From an uncultured Ruminococcus sp. (GTDB taxonomy: Bacteria > Bacillota > Clostridia > Oscillospirales > CAG-272): a DNA stretch of 26,254 nucleotides. Shown here piece after piece: positions 1-8,175 of this stretch. The notes beneath the pieces were generated by a model, which did not search any database, was not told the DNA's origin, and was given only the letters and a program-made list of their open reading frames with translations. Numbering within the stretch: the stretch's first letter is position 1; each line of letters begins with the position of its first letter. The position numbers were made by a program, and so were the translations under genes. The stretch is from positions 1 through 26,254 of the forward strand of contig CADBTH010000016.1 in assembly GCA_902797495.1 (NCBI GenBank), given 5' to 3'.

Positions 1-11
1 ATCATTCCTTT

Positions 12-33
12 CGTATTTTGATTTGAAAATACG
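12..33 (-). promoter_or_regulatory. 8-bp hairpin in the leader of the gene beyond the left edge
   Basis: CGTATTTT (12-19) and AAAATACG (26-33) are perfect inverted repeats around a six-base loop. They lie between the leftward promoter at 54-82 and a ribosome-binding-site-like AAAGGA (reverse complement of 6-11). Seen: the symmetry. Inferred: an operator or a 5' UTR hairpin of the off-window gene. The AT-rich stem is weak as RNA, so a protein-binding palindrome is at least as likely. Confidence 0.35.
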
Positions 34-53
34 CGGCCCCGTTTTTCACCTGT

Positions 54-82
54 ATTCTATCACAGCGGGGGACAAATGTAAA
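54..82 (-). promoter_or_regulatory. Leftward sigma-A-type promoter for a gene beyond the left edge
   Basis: On the minus strand TTTACA (77-82) and TAGAAT (54-59) are separated by exactly 17 bases, each five of six or better against the -35 and -10 consensus. An AAAGGA ribosome-binding-site-like sequence follows near the window edge, so the start codon should be just outside. The mrp terminator at 122-156 separates it from upstream transcription. Confidence 0.6.
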
Positions 83-121
83 CATAGCGTTTGGATAGTC
101 GCATCATCCCGGGACGGATAG

Positions 122-156
122 AAAAAACCGTCGGCGTTTTGCCGACGGCTTTTTTT
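122..156 (-). terminator. Rho-independent terminator after mrp (end of the 11-gene unit)
   Basis: CCGTCGGC (128-135) and GCCGACGG (141-148) form a perfect 8-bp GC-rich stem with a five-base loop, flanked by six A residues on the left and seven T residues on the right. Reading leftward it is a classic hairpin plus U-tract just 6 bases past the mrp stop codon. It could also work in the plus direction, but no plus-strand gene precedes it. Confidence 0.88.
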
Positions 157-161
157 CATTA

Positions 162-977
162 TCAGAACAACAATTTCGACAGCTCGCCGAGATATTCTTC
201 TCCGACGGATTCGATCTTGCCCGCGTCGACTGTGGTCGAGAGGGCGGGGTCGAGGGGGAGAGTCGCGGTCTTCGGGATAGCGTATTCCTTAGCTATACGT
301 TCGGACGAGCTCTTGCCGAATATTTCGATCTTCCGTCCGCAGTCGGGGCAGAGGGCGTAAGACATATTCTCGACGAGTCCGAGCACGGGTATGCTCATCA
401 TATCCGCCATCTTGACAGCTTTTTCGACGATCATTGAGACGAGCGACTGAGGGGTAGTGACGACGATGATTCCGTCGAGCGGGATAGACTGGAAGACGGT
501 GAGCGGAACGTCGCCCGTTCCCGGAGGCATATCGACGAACATATAGTCTACGTCGCCCCAGACGACGTCAGTCCAGAACTGTTTGACAGCTCCCGCGATG
601 ACGGGCCCGCGCCATACGACGGGCGACGACTCGTCCTCGAGGAGAAGGTTTAAGGACATGATCTTTATGCCGAGCGAGCTCTCGAGAGGGAGAAGTCCGC
701 CGTCCTGCTGGTATATTTCTCCCGCGACACCGAAGGATCTCGGGATGGAGGGGCCGGTAACGTCGGCGTCCAGCACCGCCGTTTTGAATCCGCGCTTAGC
801 GGTTGCTACCGCGAGCATCGAGGTGACGATCGATTTGCCGACGCCTCCCTTGCCGCTTACGACTCCTATTACGTGTTTGATGCGGCTGTCCGCTCTCGGG
901 GCTTCGTGCTGAGGTACGTCTCTTGAGGCGCAGTCAGCGGAGCAGGTGGAGCAGTCGTGGGTACATTCTTCTGCCAT
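162..977 (-). CDS. mrp: Mrp/NBP35 family iron-sulfur cluster carrier ATPase
   Basis: A P-loop ATPase of the Mrp/NBP35 (ApbC) family, which binds Fe-S clusters and passes them to apoproteins in the cytoplasm. The 271-residue protein shows the deviant Walker A GKGGVGKS (42-49), the switch motif DMPPGTGD (149-156), and the family's C-terminal CxxC (C210, C213), which holds the bridging cluster in the dimer. A further cysteine cluster sits at the N-terminus (C5, C9, C12, C16; spacing CxxxCxxCxxxC), resembling the extra N-terminal site of NBP35-type proteins. AAGGAG nine bases upstream of the ATG supports the start. It is the last gene of the long minus-strand unit, 21 bases after the P-type ATPase homologue and just before a terminator. 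The family assignment is firm; client proteins are unknown. Confidence 0.93.
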   Translation of the reverse strand: MAEECTHDCSTCSADCASRDVPQHEAPRADSRIKHVIGVVSGKGGVGKSIVTSMLAVATAKRGFKTAVLDADVTGPSIPRSFGVAGEIYQQDGGLLPLESSLGIKIMSLNLLLEDESSPVVWRGPVIAGAVKQFWTDVVWGDVDYMFVDMPPGTGDVPLTVFQSIPLDGIIVVTTPQSLVSMIVEKAVKMADMMSIPVLGLVENMSYALCPDCGRKIEIFGKSSSERIAKEYAIPKTATLPLDPALSTTVDAGKIESVGEEYLGELSKLLF

Positions 978-998
978 TGATGTTATCTCCTTGAAGTA

Positions 999-3752
999 TT
1001 ATTTGAATTCGTTTTCTTTATCGATATTCTTTTTGCGCTGAGTGAACTTGTATATCTCAAACGCCGCGAGCGAAACTACGGCGGGAATGAGCGCGAGAAG
1101 CATGCGCTTGAAGGTCAGAGCCTCGCCGCTGACGATGGACGCTGCGGCTTTTGAGAACGCGAAGATGAGCGCGAGCACCGCTCCGAGCAGGAAGAGCGCG
1201 GGGATGGCGCGGCTTCTTCTCTTCGATCTCTTGAAGATGCTTCCGTTCGTCATAAGCTCTCCGCCGATGACGGGGATACTGAAGAGAGCGGAGACGAATA
1301 CCATATTCGTTATGACCCCTGCAGGTATCGTTCCCGATTCCTTCGGAGTATATGCGGCGAGAGCGGCGGGAGCGGCGAGAAGAAGAGCCGCCCATACGGC
1401 GCCGAACACCGCGGGCTTCGCAAAGTCGCGCAGTCCCGTCTGAAGCTCGTGAACGTCCTTTTCAACGCTGATCATATTCCACGGGGGATCGCGCCTGAGG
1501 GCGACGAACGCGACCGCGAGGTCGAGGAGAAGTCCCCAGATAAGAAGCGCCGCGGGATCAGCCGGAGATACCGACGGGATCAAGGCTGAAACGAATAGAA
1601 GTATGAATTTTGCGACGAACGAGGACGCCAGATAATTCGCGCACCGTCTCAGATTCTGGAACGCGCTCCTTGCGTACTCGGTGACTCTGAAGGTCTCGAA
1701 GACGCCTCCGCCGGCGCGCGGGGTCACGACGACGTCGGACGACGAGCGGATGGACTGAGGTATCGTCTTCTTGATCTTCGCGGCGGTGGGGACTGCGACG
1801 GAGACCGTAGCGTCCTTCATCAGCCACATATCCTCCGGCTCCTTGCTGACGTAAGTGATCTTACATCCGCCCGCTTTCAGTCTGCGGTGGAGCTCGCGCC
1901 GTATCTTCGCGGCGTCGCGGTATCCGGTGCAGATCGCGGCGAACTGTCCCGGCTCGAGAGATATCTTCTCGGACGAGAGCGCCTCTTCGAGAGTTATATA
2001 TCTGTCGCCTTCGCCGAGGAAACCTATCATTTCAAGGAACGCGCGGTCTTCGCCCGTTCCTTCGGTGAAGCATACCATGCGGAATTCTTTTCCGCTTCTG
2101 ATCTTTCTTATCGCGTCGAGCGCGTCGCCGTACGCTCTGTCGGAGAGCGCGAGGAATCCCTCGAAGGTCATGCACATCTGAAGCGCGGAAACGCGGTTCA
2201 TATTGATGTAGGGCGAGTCGCGCCTTGCTACGGCAACGGTGAATATGCCGCGGCGCCTGAGGATCTCGACCTCGCGTCTGATCCTCTCAAAATCCTCTCT
2301 CGCGATCGGGACGACCGCACCGCGCCGCCTTATCGCGTTGCAGCACGAGAGGACTTCCTCGACGGAGCCGCTGACTACAGCCTCATAGTTCCCTGCTCTG
2401 CATATGAGGGCGGTGTCGAGTCCGCCTGATTCGGGAGTGCCCGCGGGCTCGTGACCGACAAGAACCGTATTCTCAAGAGTCCTGCTCTCGTACGAATGAG
2501 CGAAGAACTCTTCAAATATCTTTCTGATGCCGGAATAGTCCACCGAGACGCTCTCGCGCGGCAGCTCCGCCATACCGGACGTCAGCGCGCCCTGCGGGAG
2601 CATACCGGTCGTGACGTAGCAGAGCTTGAGCAGTTCGACCGGCGACATTCCGTCGACGGGCTCGTCGATATTGACGAGTCTGTCGCCGATGTAGTAGGAG
2701 TTGAGCGTTATGTCTCCCGCCTTGAGCATCGAAGCGCTCTCGATCAGGATCGTGTCGGACTCGTTCATCTTCTCGACAGATTCGGCGTTCTTGACCTTCG
2801 CTCTTCCCGCTTCTTCGCTGTCCGATTTTCTGACTGCGGTAGCGAGGGAGTAGGCTCCGATGATGCCGAACGACTCGCTCATCGCCGAAGCGGCGAGCGC
2901 CGTCGCCGAGATAAGGAGTTCAAGCGCGGGCGAGCCCTTTGAGACCGCCCCGATCAGGGTTATGAGAAGGACCGCTCCGAGGGACGCGATGCCGAACACG
3001 CGGCTCCACTTCGAGAGCCTGTCCGAGACCTTGAATTTCTCGCCGGAGGGTATCGTGAACGTGCCGTATTTCGCTGCGGCGAGAGTCCTCTTTCCCATCG
3101 CGACGACGACCGCTCTCGCCTCTCCCGAAACGACGGTGGATCCGGCGTAGAGCATATTGTCGCGCTTCTCTATCGGTATCTCGGCGCCGGGCTCCTCGTG
3201 GAGCGTTTCGGCGGTCTTGCAGACGAGCGACTTGTTGTCCGTCATTCTGTTCTCATATACGAGTATGCCCGGGGTCGCGATGATCCTCGCGTCCGCGGGG
3301 ACTGTGTCGCCGGGGTAAAGAATGATAACGTCGCCCTCAGCGATATTCTCCGCGCTGCATATGACGTGAGACGAGGAGCGTATCACGTTGACCCGCGGGA
3401 TGACTCCGCGCGCCTTCTCTTCAAAAAGCCTTTGAGTCCTTATGTGGAGCAGGACGCGCAGCGCGCCGCCGATGACCGTGATCGCAAGGATCGCGAACAG
3501 CTCCGCGGTCTTGCCGAATGCGGCGGCGATTATCGCGACGACTACGAGCAGGATAGACGCGGGGTCGAGGAGCATCTTGAGCGCCGCGTCGCCGACCGAC
3601 GCGCGCTTTACGCTCCACAGATCGTTGCGTCCGTGCTTTGATATTCTCTTTTGAGCCTCATTTGCGGACAGCCCTCTCGACGGATCCGTCTTCAGAGTCG
3701 TGAATAGCATTTCGGGCGTCCACGAATGCCAGTTGGTGTCAATCTTCATCAT
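999..3752 (-). CDS. P2-type cation ATPase homologue lacking all catalytic motifs (pseudo-ATPase)
   Basis: The 917-residue protein has the full layout of a P2-type (SERCA/PMR1-like) ATPase: Cation_ATPase_N-like start (WHSW at 8-11, GLSANEA at 27-33), ten hydrophobic segments (about 61-80, 84-103, 251-270, 277-305, 708-727, 734-752, 781-800, 810-830, 850-869, 882-901), and an actuator domain with GDTVPADARI (148-157). The catalytic sites are replaced: TGES reads TDNK (171-174); DKTGT reads ESASM (338-342), so the phosphorylated Asp is Glu; KGA reads SGS (461-463); DPPR reads SDRA (537-540); TGD reads TEG (563-565); GDGxND reads SKEPED (636-641). In M4, PEGL is SESF (292-295, Glu kept); in M6 the Asp is kept (D744). 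Established P-type chemistry could not run on this protein, so I infer a non-pumping scaffold, sensor or regulator. The frame is intact over 2.75 kb. ATG at 3749 is better spaced from AGAGG than the ATG at 3752. Confidence 0.85.
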   Translation of the reverse strand: MMKIDTNWHSWTPEMLFTTLKTDPSRGLSANEAQKRISKHGRNDLWSVKRASVGDAALKMLLDPASILLVVVAIIAAAFGKTAELFAILAITVIGGALRVLLHIRTQRLFEEKARGVIPRVNVIRSSSHVICSAENIAEGDVIILYPGDTVPADARIIATPGILVYENRMTDNKSLVCKTAETLHEEPGAEIPIEKRDNMLYAGSTVVSGEARAVVVAMGKRTLAAAKYGTFTIPSGEKFKVSDRLSKWSRVFGIASLGAVLLITLIGAVSKGSPALELLISATALAASAMSESFGIIGAYSLATAVRKSDSEEAGRAKVKNAESVEKMNESDTILIESASMLKAGDITLNSYYIGDRLVNIDEPVDGMSPVELLKLCYVTTGMLPQGALTSGMAELPRESVSVDYSGIRKIFEEFFAHSYESRTLENTVLVGHEPAGTPESGGLDTALICRAGNYEAVVSGSVEEVLSCCNAIRRRGAVVPIAREDFERIRREVEILRRRGIFTVAVARRDSPYINMNRVSALQMCMTFEGFLALSDRAYGDALDAIRKIRSGKEFRMVCFTEGTGEDRAFLEMIGFLGEGDRYITLEEALSSEKISLEPGQFAAICTGYRDAAKIRRELHRRLKAGGCKITYVSKEPEDMWLMKDATVSVAVPTAAKIKKTIPQSIRSSSDVVVTPRAGGGVFETFRVTEYARSAFQNLRRCANYLASSFVAKFILLFVSALIPSVSPADPAALLIWGLLLDLAVAFVALRRDPPWNMISVEKDVHELQTGLRDFAKPAVFGAVWAALLLAAPAALAAYTPKESGTIPAGVITNMVFVSALFSIPVIGGELMTNGSIFKRSKRRSRAIPALFLLGAVLALIFAFSKAAASIVSGEALTFKRMLLALIPAVVSLAAFEIYKFTQRKKNIDKENEFK

Positions 3753-3774
3753 GATCCTCTTTCCGGATTATTTT

Positions 3775-6072
3775 TCAGTCGTCGGCGACGACGGCGGTGA
3801 TATGCTCTCCGTCCGACGAGATCTCTATTTTCTTAAGCGCGCCCTTCGCGCGGATTATCTCGGTGGCTATGCGGTCCTCGACTTCCGTCTCGATGAAGCG
3901 CCTCATATTTCTCGCGCCGAACTTTGCGGAATACGACTTCTCCGCGATCAGGGCGAGAGCCTCGGGTGTGAACGAGAGGTCGATCTCCTTCTCCGCCATG
4001 ACCTTGATAAGATCTCCCGCCATGATCTTCGCGATACCCTTGAAGTCCTCCTTCGAGAGCGATCTGAACGTCACGATCTCGTCGACTCTGTTGAGGAATT
4101 CGGGACGGAGGAACTGGGAGAGCGCGCGGTTCGTCTTCTCGCTCGAGAGAAGGTCGGGGTTGTCGGTGAAGCCGGTGAGGGTCGACGAGCCCATCGAGCC
4201 TGCGTTCGTCGTCATCACGATGACCGTGTTCTCGAAGCTGACCGTCTTTCCTCTCGCGTCCGTTATCCTGCCGTCGTCGAGTATCTGGAGAAGGATATTC
4301 ATGACGTCCGGGTGCGCCTTTTCTATCTCGTCGAAAAGGACTACCGAGTACGGGCGGCGGCGTATTTTTTCGGTGAGCTGTCCCGCGTCGTCGTATCCGA
4401 CGTATCCGGGAGGCGCTCCGATGATCCTCGATACGGAGAATTTATCCATGAACTCGCTCATGTCGAGCCTTATCAGCGTTTCGGGGGATTTGAACAGATC
4501 CGCCGCGAGGACTTTCACAAGCTCCGTCTTACCGACTCCGGTAGGACCGGCGAAGATAAACGATACGGGGCGGCGCTTTGCGGAAACGCCCGTCCTCGAG
4601 CGGCGCACCGCGCGGGCGACCGCGTCGACCGCCTTGTCCTGACCGACGATGCGCTCTTTTATTCTGTCCGCGAGCCCTTCGAGACGGGAGAACTCGTCCT
4701 CCGTTATGGAAGATGCGGGGATGCCCGTCCATATCTCGATGACGTCCGCAAGATCGGAGACCGTCATCTCGACTTTTTCGCAAAGGGGCGTCAGCTCCTT
4801 CACTCTCTCCTCGAGCGACAGAGTCTCCGCCTTTATCTCTGCGAGTCTCTTATATATCTCCTCAGATTTGTCGTCCTTCGCTTCGAGTCCGCCGCGCTCG
4901 TTGTCGAGGGCGGTCAGTCTGTCCATGCACTCTCTCTTCTCGTTGATCTCGGGGGATGAGAGGGAGATGTGGCTCGACGCCTCGTCGATAAGGTCGATCG
5001 CCTTATCGGGGAGGTAGCGGTCCGTTATATATCTCTCGCTGAGCGACACCGCGTAGCTGAGGACGGACGCCGGTATCGTTATCGAGTGGTACTCTTCGTA
5101 ATAGTGCTTGATTCCCTGAAGTATCTTCTCCGTGTCGTCCATGCTCGGCTCTTCCACCATGACCGGCTGGAATCGGCGTTCGAGAGCGGTGTCCTTTTCG
5201 ATATACTTGCGGTACTCCGTCAAGGTCGTCGCGCCGATGACCTGGATCTCGCCTCTCGAGAGCGCGGGCTTCAGGATGTTCGCGGCGTTCATACTGCCCT
5301 CCGCGTCGCCCGCTCCGACGATGTTGTGCACCTCGTCGATGACGAGGATTATATTTCCGAGCGCCTTGACTTCGCCGAGAAGTCCGAGAACTCTCGACTC
5401 GAACTGACCGCGGAACTGAGTTCCCGCGACGAGAGCCGTCAGGTCAACGAGGTATATCTCTTTGTTTTTGAGCAGGTACGGCACTTCGCCTTTGACGATC
5501 CTCTGGGCGAGCGCCTCCGCGATCGCCGTCTTGCCGACTCCGGGCTCGCCTATGAGGCATGGGTTATTTTTCTGTCTTCTGCAGAGTATCTGAACGACGC
5601 GGGAGAGCTCGCGGTCTCTTCCGACCACGTTGTCGAGCGCGCCCATCTTCGCGCGCTCCGTCATGTTCGTGCAGTATGTCGTGAGGAATTTGAGCTCCTT
5701 CTTTTTCTTCTTGCCGCGGCGGCCATCGCCGTCCGCGCCGCCGGAAAGCTTCGAGAAGTCGACTGCAGGCGCCCTTCCCTCGGAAGCCTCGTCGTCATCG
5801 TCTCCCCTCTCCGTGGGAAGCCCGCCGAGTCCGCCCATTATTCCTTCGAGCGTTCCGTCTTCGTCTCCCTGAATGAAGTTTTCGATCTCCGAGCTCATTC
5901 TGTCGATATCGTCGTCGGAAAGCCCCATCTTGTCTATCATATCGTTTACCGGCTTGATACCGAGCTCACGGGCGCATTTGATGCATATCCCCTCCTGCTT
6001 GGACTCGCCGTTTTCTATTTTCGTCATGAATACCACGGCTACTCTCTTGTGGCATCTTGAACACATCGTCAT
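3775..6072 (-). CDS. ClpE/ClpC-type AAA+ unfoldase with N-terminal McsA-like zinc finger
   Basis: A Hsp100 unfoldase that would thread proteins into the ClpP protease. The N-terminus carries a treble-clef-like zinc site, C4-x2-C7 and C30-x2-C33, in a context like that of McsA and ClpE, rather than the two Clp_N repeats of ClpC. An acidic/lysine-rich linker (about 68-125) leads to AAA-1 with Walker A GEPGVGKT (175-182), Walker B VIDE (244-247) and arginines 299-300. A coiled-coil middle segment (about 376-435) follows, then AAA-2 with GPTGVGKT (509-516), LFDE (579-582), R662 and the sensor-2 GAR (719-721). LTGF (632-635) sits where ClpP-docking loops occur. The length, 765, is close to ClpE. 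GGAGGT eight bases upstream supports the ATG at 6072. Neither mcsA, mcsB, ctsR nor clpP is nearby. It follows cvpA by 39 bases and precedes the pseudo-ATPase by 22 bases. Confidence 0.88.
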   Translation of the reverse strand: MTMCSRCHKRVAVVFMTKIENGESKQEGICIKCARELGIKPVNDMIDKMGLSDDDIDRMSSEIENFIQGDEDGTLEGIMGGLGGLPTERGDDDDEASEGRAPAVDFSKLSGGADGDGRRGKKKKKELKFLTTYCTNMTERAKMGALDNVVGRDRELSRVVQILCRRQKNNPCLIGEPGVGKTAIAEALAQRIVKGEVPYLLKNKEIYLVDLTALVAGTQFRGQFESRVLGLLGEVKALGNIILVIDEVHNIVGAGDAEGSMNAANILKPALSRGEIQVIGATTLTEYRKYIEKDTALERRFQPVMVEEPSMDDTEKILQGIKHYYEEYHSITIPASVLSYAVSLSERYITDRYLPDKAIDLIDEASSHISLSSPEINEKRECMDRLTALDNERGGLEAKDDKSEEIYKRLAEIKAETLSLEERVKELTPLCEKVEMTVSDLADVIEIWTGIPASSITEDEFSRLEGLADRIKERIVGQDKAVDAVARAVRRSRTGVSAKRRPVSFIFAGPTGVGKTELVKVLAADLFKSPETLIRLDMSEFMDKFSVSRIIGAPPGYVGYDDAGQLTEKIRRRPYSVVLFDEIEKAHPDVMNILLQILDDGRITDARGKTVSFENTVIVMTTNAGSMGSSTLTGFTDNPDLLSSEKTNRALSQFLRPEFLNRVDEIVTFRSLSKEDFKGIAKIMAGDLIKVMAEKEIDLSFTPEALALIAEKSYSAKFGARNMRRFIETEVEDRIATEIIRAKGALKKIEISSDGEHITAVVADD

Positions 6073-6111
6073 ATGGTTTCACCTCCGGGTACTTTTGCTG
6101 TTTGACGGTCG

Positions 6112-6840
6112 TTAGCCGACTCTTTCGAGGACTCGGTTAATGACCGTTATCGGGTTGTATTTTGCGAAAAACTTCAGGATCACGGAATTGTTGACCGCGT
6201 CTCCGAACCATTTCGGTATGAACGAGCCGAGCGCGTTGACTCCCGCGGAGAGCGCGAGCGACAGAGCCCATACCACTATAAGAGCGTTGAGGATACCGAA
6301 TACCAGTCCCGCTGTCTTGTCCGCCGTTCTGATGATCGGCGCTTTGAATATGAGGAGTATCAGCTTCGACACGAGTCTGAGCAGTATCAGAGCGACGATA
6401 AAGATCAGGATGAACGCTATCGCGTTCGAGATGATGTATGCCGTCGGCTTGGCGATAAAGTCGGAGACCTTTTCCACCGCTTCGTCCCCGGTATCCTTCA
6501 GACCTCTGACGAAGTCCTTGAAAGAATCCCCGCCCACGTTGAATTTTTCGAGCATTCCCGCGAGCGTTTCGGGTATCTTTGACAAGAACTGACCGACGTC
6601 GGTACCCGCCGGCGTCGCCGCGGCGGATCTCACGGTCGAATCGATCCCCGCTGAGATCTTTTCGAGGAAGACTCCCTTGCATAACCATTCGGCGACCGTC
6701 GGAGTGAGCGCATAAGCGACAACTATCGCGACCGCGTCGCAGACGAGACCGATCACGCTCTTGACGAGCCCGCGTCTCCAGCCTCTTATTATGATGAGTA
6801 CCGCTATCGCGGCGAGTATGATATCGAGTGCAAAATTCAT
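6112..6840 (-). CDS. CvpA family membrane protein
   Basis: A 242-residue membrane protein of the CvpA family, named after an E. coli protein needed for colicin V production; the family's biochemical role is unclear. Hydrophobic segments lie at about 2-19, 28-47, 135-164 and 176-198, with the typical GWRRGLVKS-type stretch after the first helix (20-28). The loop between helices 2 and 3 (about 50-130) is long and would lie outside the membrane core. The start overlaps the stop of the upstream DUF5711-like gene by four bases (ATGA), and AGGAGG precedes it, so the two are translationally coupled. Family call is good; function is not inferable beyond an envelope role. Confidence 0.82.
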   Translation of the reverse strand: MNFALDIILAAIAVLIIIRGWRRGLVKSVIGLVCDAVAIVVAYALTPTVAEWLCKGVFLEKISAGIDSTVRSAAATPAGTDVGQFLSKIPETLAGMLEKFNVGGDSFKDFVRGLKDTGDEAVEKVSDFIAKPTAYIISNAIAFILIFIVALILLRLVSKLILLIFKAPIIRTADKTAGLVFGILNALIVVWALSLALSAGVNALGSFIPKWFGDAVNNSVILKFFAKYNPITVINRVLERVG

Positions 6841-8141
6841 TTATCACCCTCCTGATCTGACTCTAAAGGATCGAATTCGATCGTGCCGTCACCGCCCGAC
6901 GTGTCGTCAGTCGGCTGCGCCGGGGAAAAGCCGGTGGACGCGACCTTCGGCGTGCAGACGAGCACGTTGTCGGAGAACGGAAGAAGGAACGACACCGACA
7001 GAGCGCATTCCGCGTCTTCGGTATTCCCGTCGAACGCCGCGCGGGTGAGCTTTCCGTCTGAAGCGAAGAACATATGCGAGTCGCCGAGCGTCGACGTCGC
7101 GATCCTCGAGGCGGAACGGTACTCCGCGACCGTATTCCCCGATGAGTCGTACACCGTCGCGGTACTTCGGCTGTCCACTATGTTGTCGCTCTCGACTGTC
7201 ATTACGCGGTCTTTGGAAAACGAGATCCCGGAAACGCCGTAGCCCGCGAACGTCTTCTCCGCGACCGGCGCGCCGTCTGCGGAATAGAAGCATATCCTGT
7301 CGTCGCAGACCACGCAGAACGATCCGTCGCTGAAGAATCCCGTCTTAAGAGGCATCGCCCCCGCGACCGTGACGACGTTCGATTCCTCGCTGTCGCATCT
7401 TCCGCTCATGACCTCGCACGTCAGATCCGACCCCGCGACCTCGCACGACGCGATCACGTACCGGCTCCCGTCGGACGAGAGCGAGGCGTCCATGACGTAC
7501 CTGTCTTTATATATTCTCGACACTTCCTTGAAATTCTCGTCGTAAAAATCGACGACGTATCTGTTCTCTCTCGCCCTGCAGATCAGCGCGAACGAGCCGC
7601 TGTCGGAGAGCGCCGCTCCCTGAATAGCCTGATCCGTCTGCTTTGAGAGCACGTTGACGATGGAGGTGTAGAGCGCGTAGCCGTTTCCTCCGACGTCGTA
7701 GACCATAACGTATTTTTCGCCCGACAGCACCTTCGGATTTTCCATCGAGATGGAATACTCCCTCTCCGCGCTGCCGGTGGTGTTGAACAGAGTGAACGAG
7801 CCGGTCGTCGCCGCCGCGAAATATCCCTTGTAGATCGCGCCGCTCAGCTTCGCGCTCTCATCGTATTTTATTTCGCGGAAGACCGTACCCGTCGCGTCGA
7901 CGTCCGTGTCGAGGTCCTTCATGAGGTAGACGAGGTTCTCGTAAGTGATCTGAGACCTGTGCAGGACTATCATACCGACGAGGTAAAGAACGAGCGCGCC
8001 GAGCGCGAGAAACTTCAGCGTTCTGTATCTGTTCGATACCTTTTCATAGTATTCGTTATGTTCTCTCTTTTGATCAACGTTGATCTTTATCTGACGGGAT
8101 CTTGATAATTCGTCGTTTTCGTTTTTATCTTTTCTGCTCAA
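6837..8141 (-). CDS. DUF5711-like membrane-anchored protein with beta-propeller-like extracytoplasmic part
   Basis: A 434-residue protein of unknown function. A charged N-terminal tail (1-42) precedes one hydrophobic helix (about 43-60); the remainder (65-400) is a run of short beta-type repeats with recurring motifs such as SxDGSxYVIAS and DGSFCVVCDD, which suggests a propeller outside the membrane. The C-terminus is acidic and Ser/Thr/Pro-rich. I place it near the DUF5711 family, commonly found beside cvpA in Clostridia; this rests on pattern memory, not a search. The start codon is TTG, with GGGAGGT about nine bases upstream and no better ATG near it. It ends in a four-base overlap with cvpA, indicating co-translation and possibly a joint envelope function. 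Confidence 0.68.
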   Translation of the reverse strand: MSRKDKNENDELSRSRQIKINVDQKREHNEYYEKVSNRYRTLKFLALGALVLYLVGMIVLHRSQITYENLVYLMKDLDTDVDATGTVFREIKYDESAKLSGAIYKGYFAAATTGSFTLFNTTGSAEREYSISMENPKVLSGEKYVMVYDVGGNGYALYTSIVNVLSKQTDQAIQGAALSDSGSFALICRARENRYVVDFYDENFKEVSRIYKDRYVMDASLSSDGSRYVIASCEVAGSDLTCEVMSGRCDSEESNVVTVAGAMPLKTGFFSDGSFCVVCDDRICFYSADGAPVAEKTFAGYGVSGISFSKDRVMTVESDNIVDSRSTATVYDSSGNTVAEYRSASRIATSTLGDSHMFFASDGKLTRAAFDGNTEDAECALSVSFLLPFSDNVLVCTPKVASTGFSPAQPTDDTSGGDGTIEFDPLESDQEGDK

Positions 8142-8175
8142 ATCTTATCAACCTCCCTCTCTTTATTGATTTACG

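Noticed and set aside
999..3752. Calling the P-type ATPase homologue a pseudogene
   Set aside because: There is no stop or frameshift in 917 codons, the ribosome site is good, and membrane segments are intact; motif loss with a preserved scaffold fits a pseudoenzyme better than decay.
3700..6060. Long plus-strand frames (419 and 363 residues) opposite the ClpE-like gene
   Set aside because: No family motifs or ribosome-binding sites; both Walker A and B motifs are on the minus strand. They are codon-bias shadows.
6087..6110. A CtsR heat-shock operator upstream of the ClpE-like gene
   Set aside because: Only one half-site-like GTCAAA (minus strand, 6101-6106) is present, without the second direct repeat at the needed spacing.
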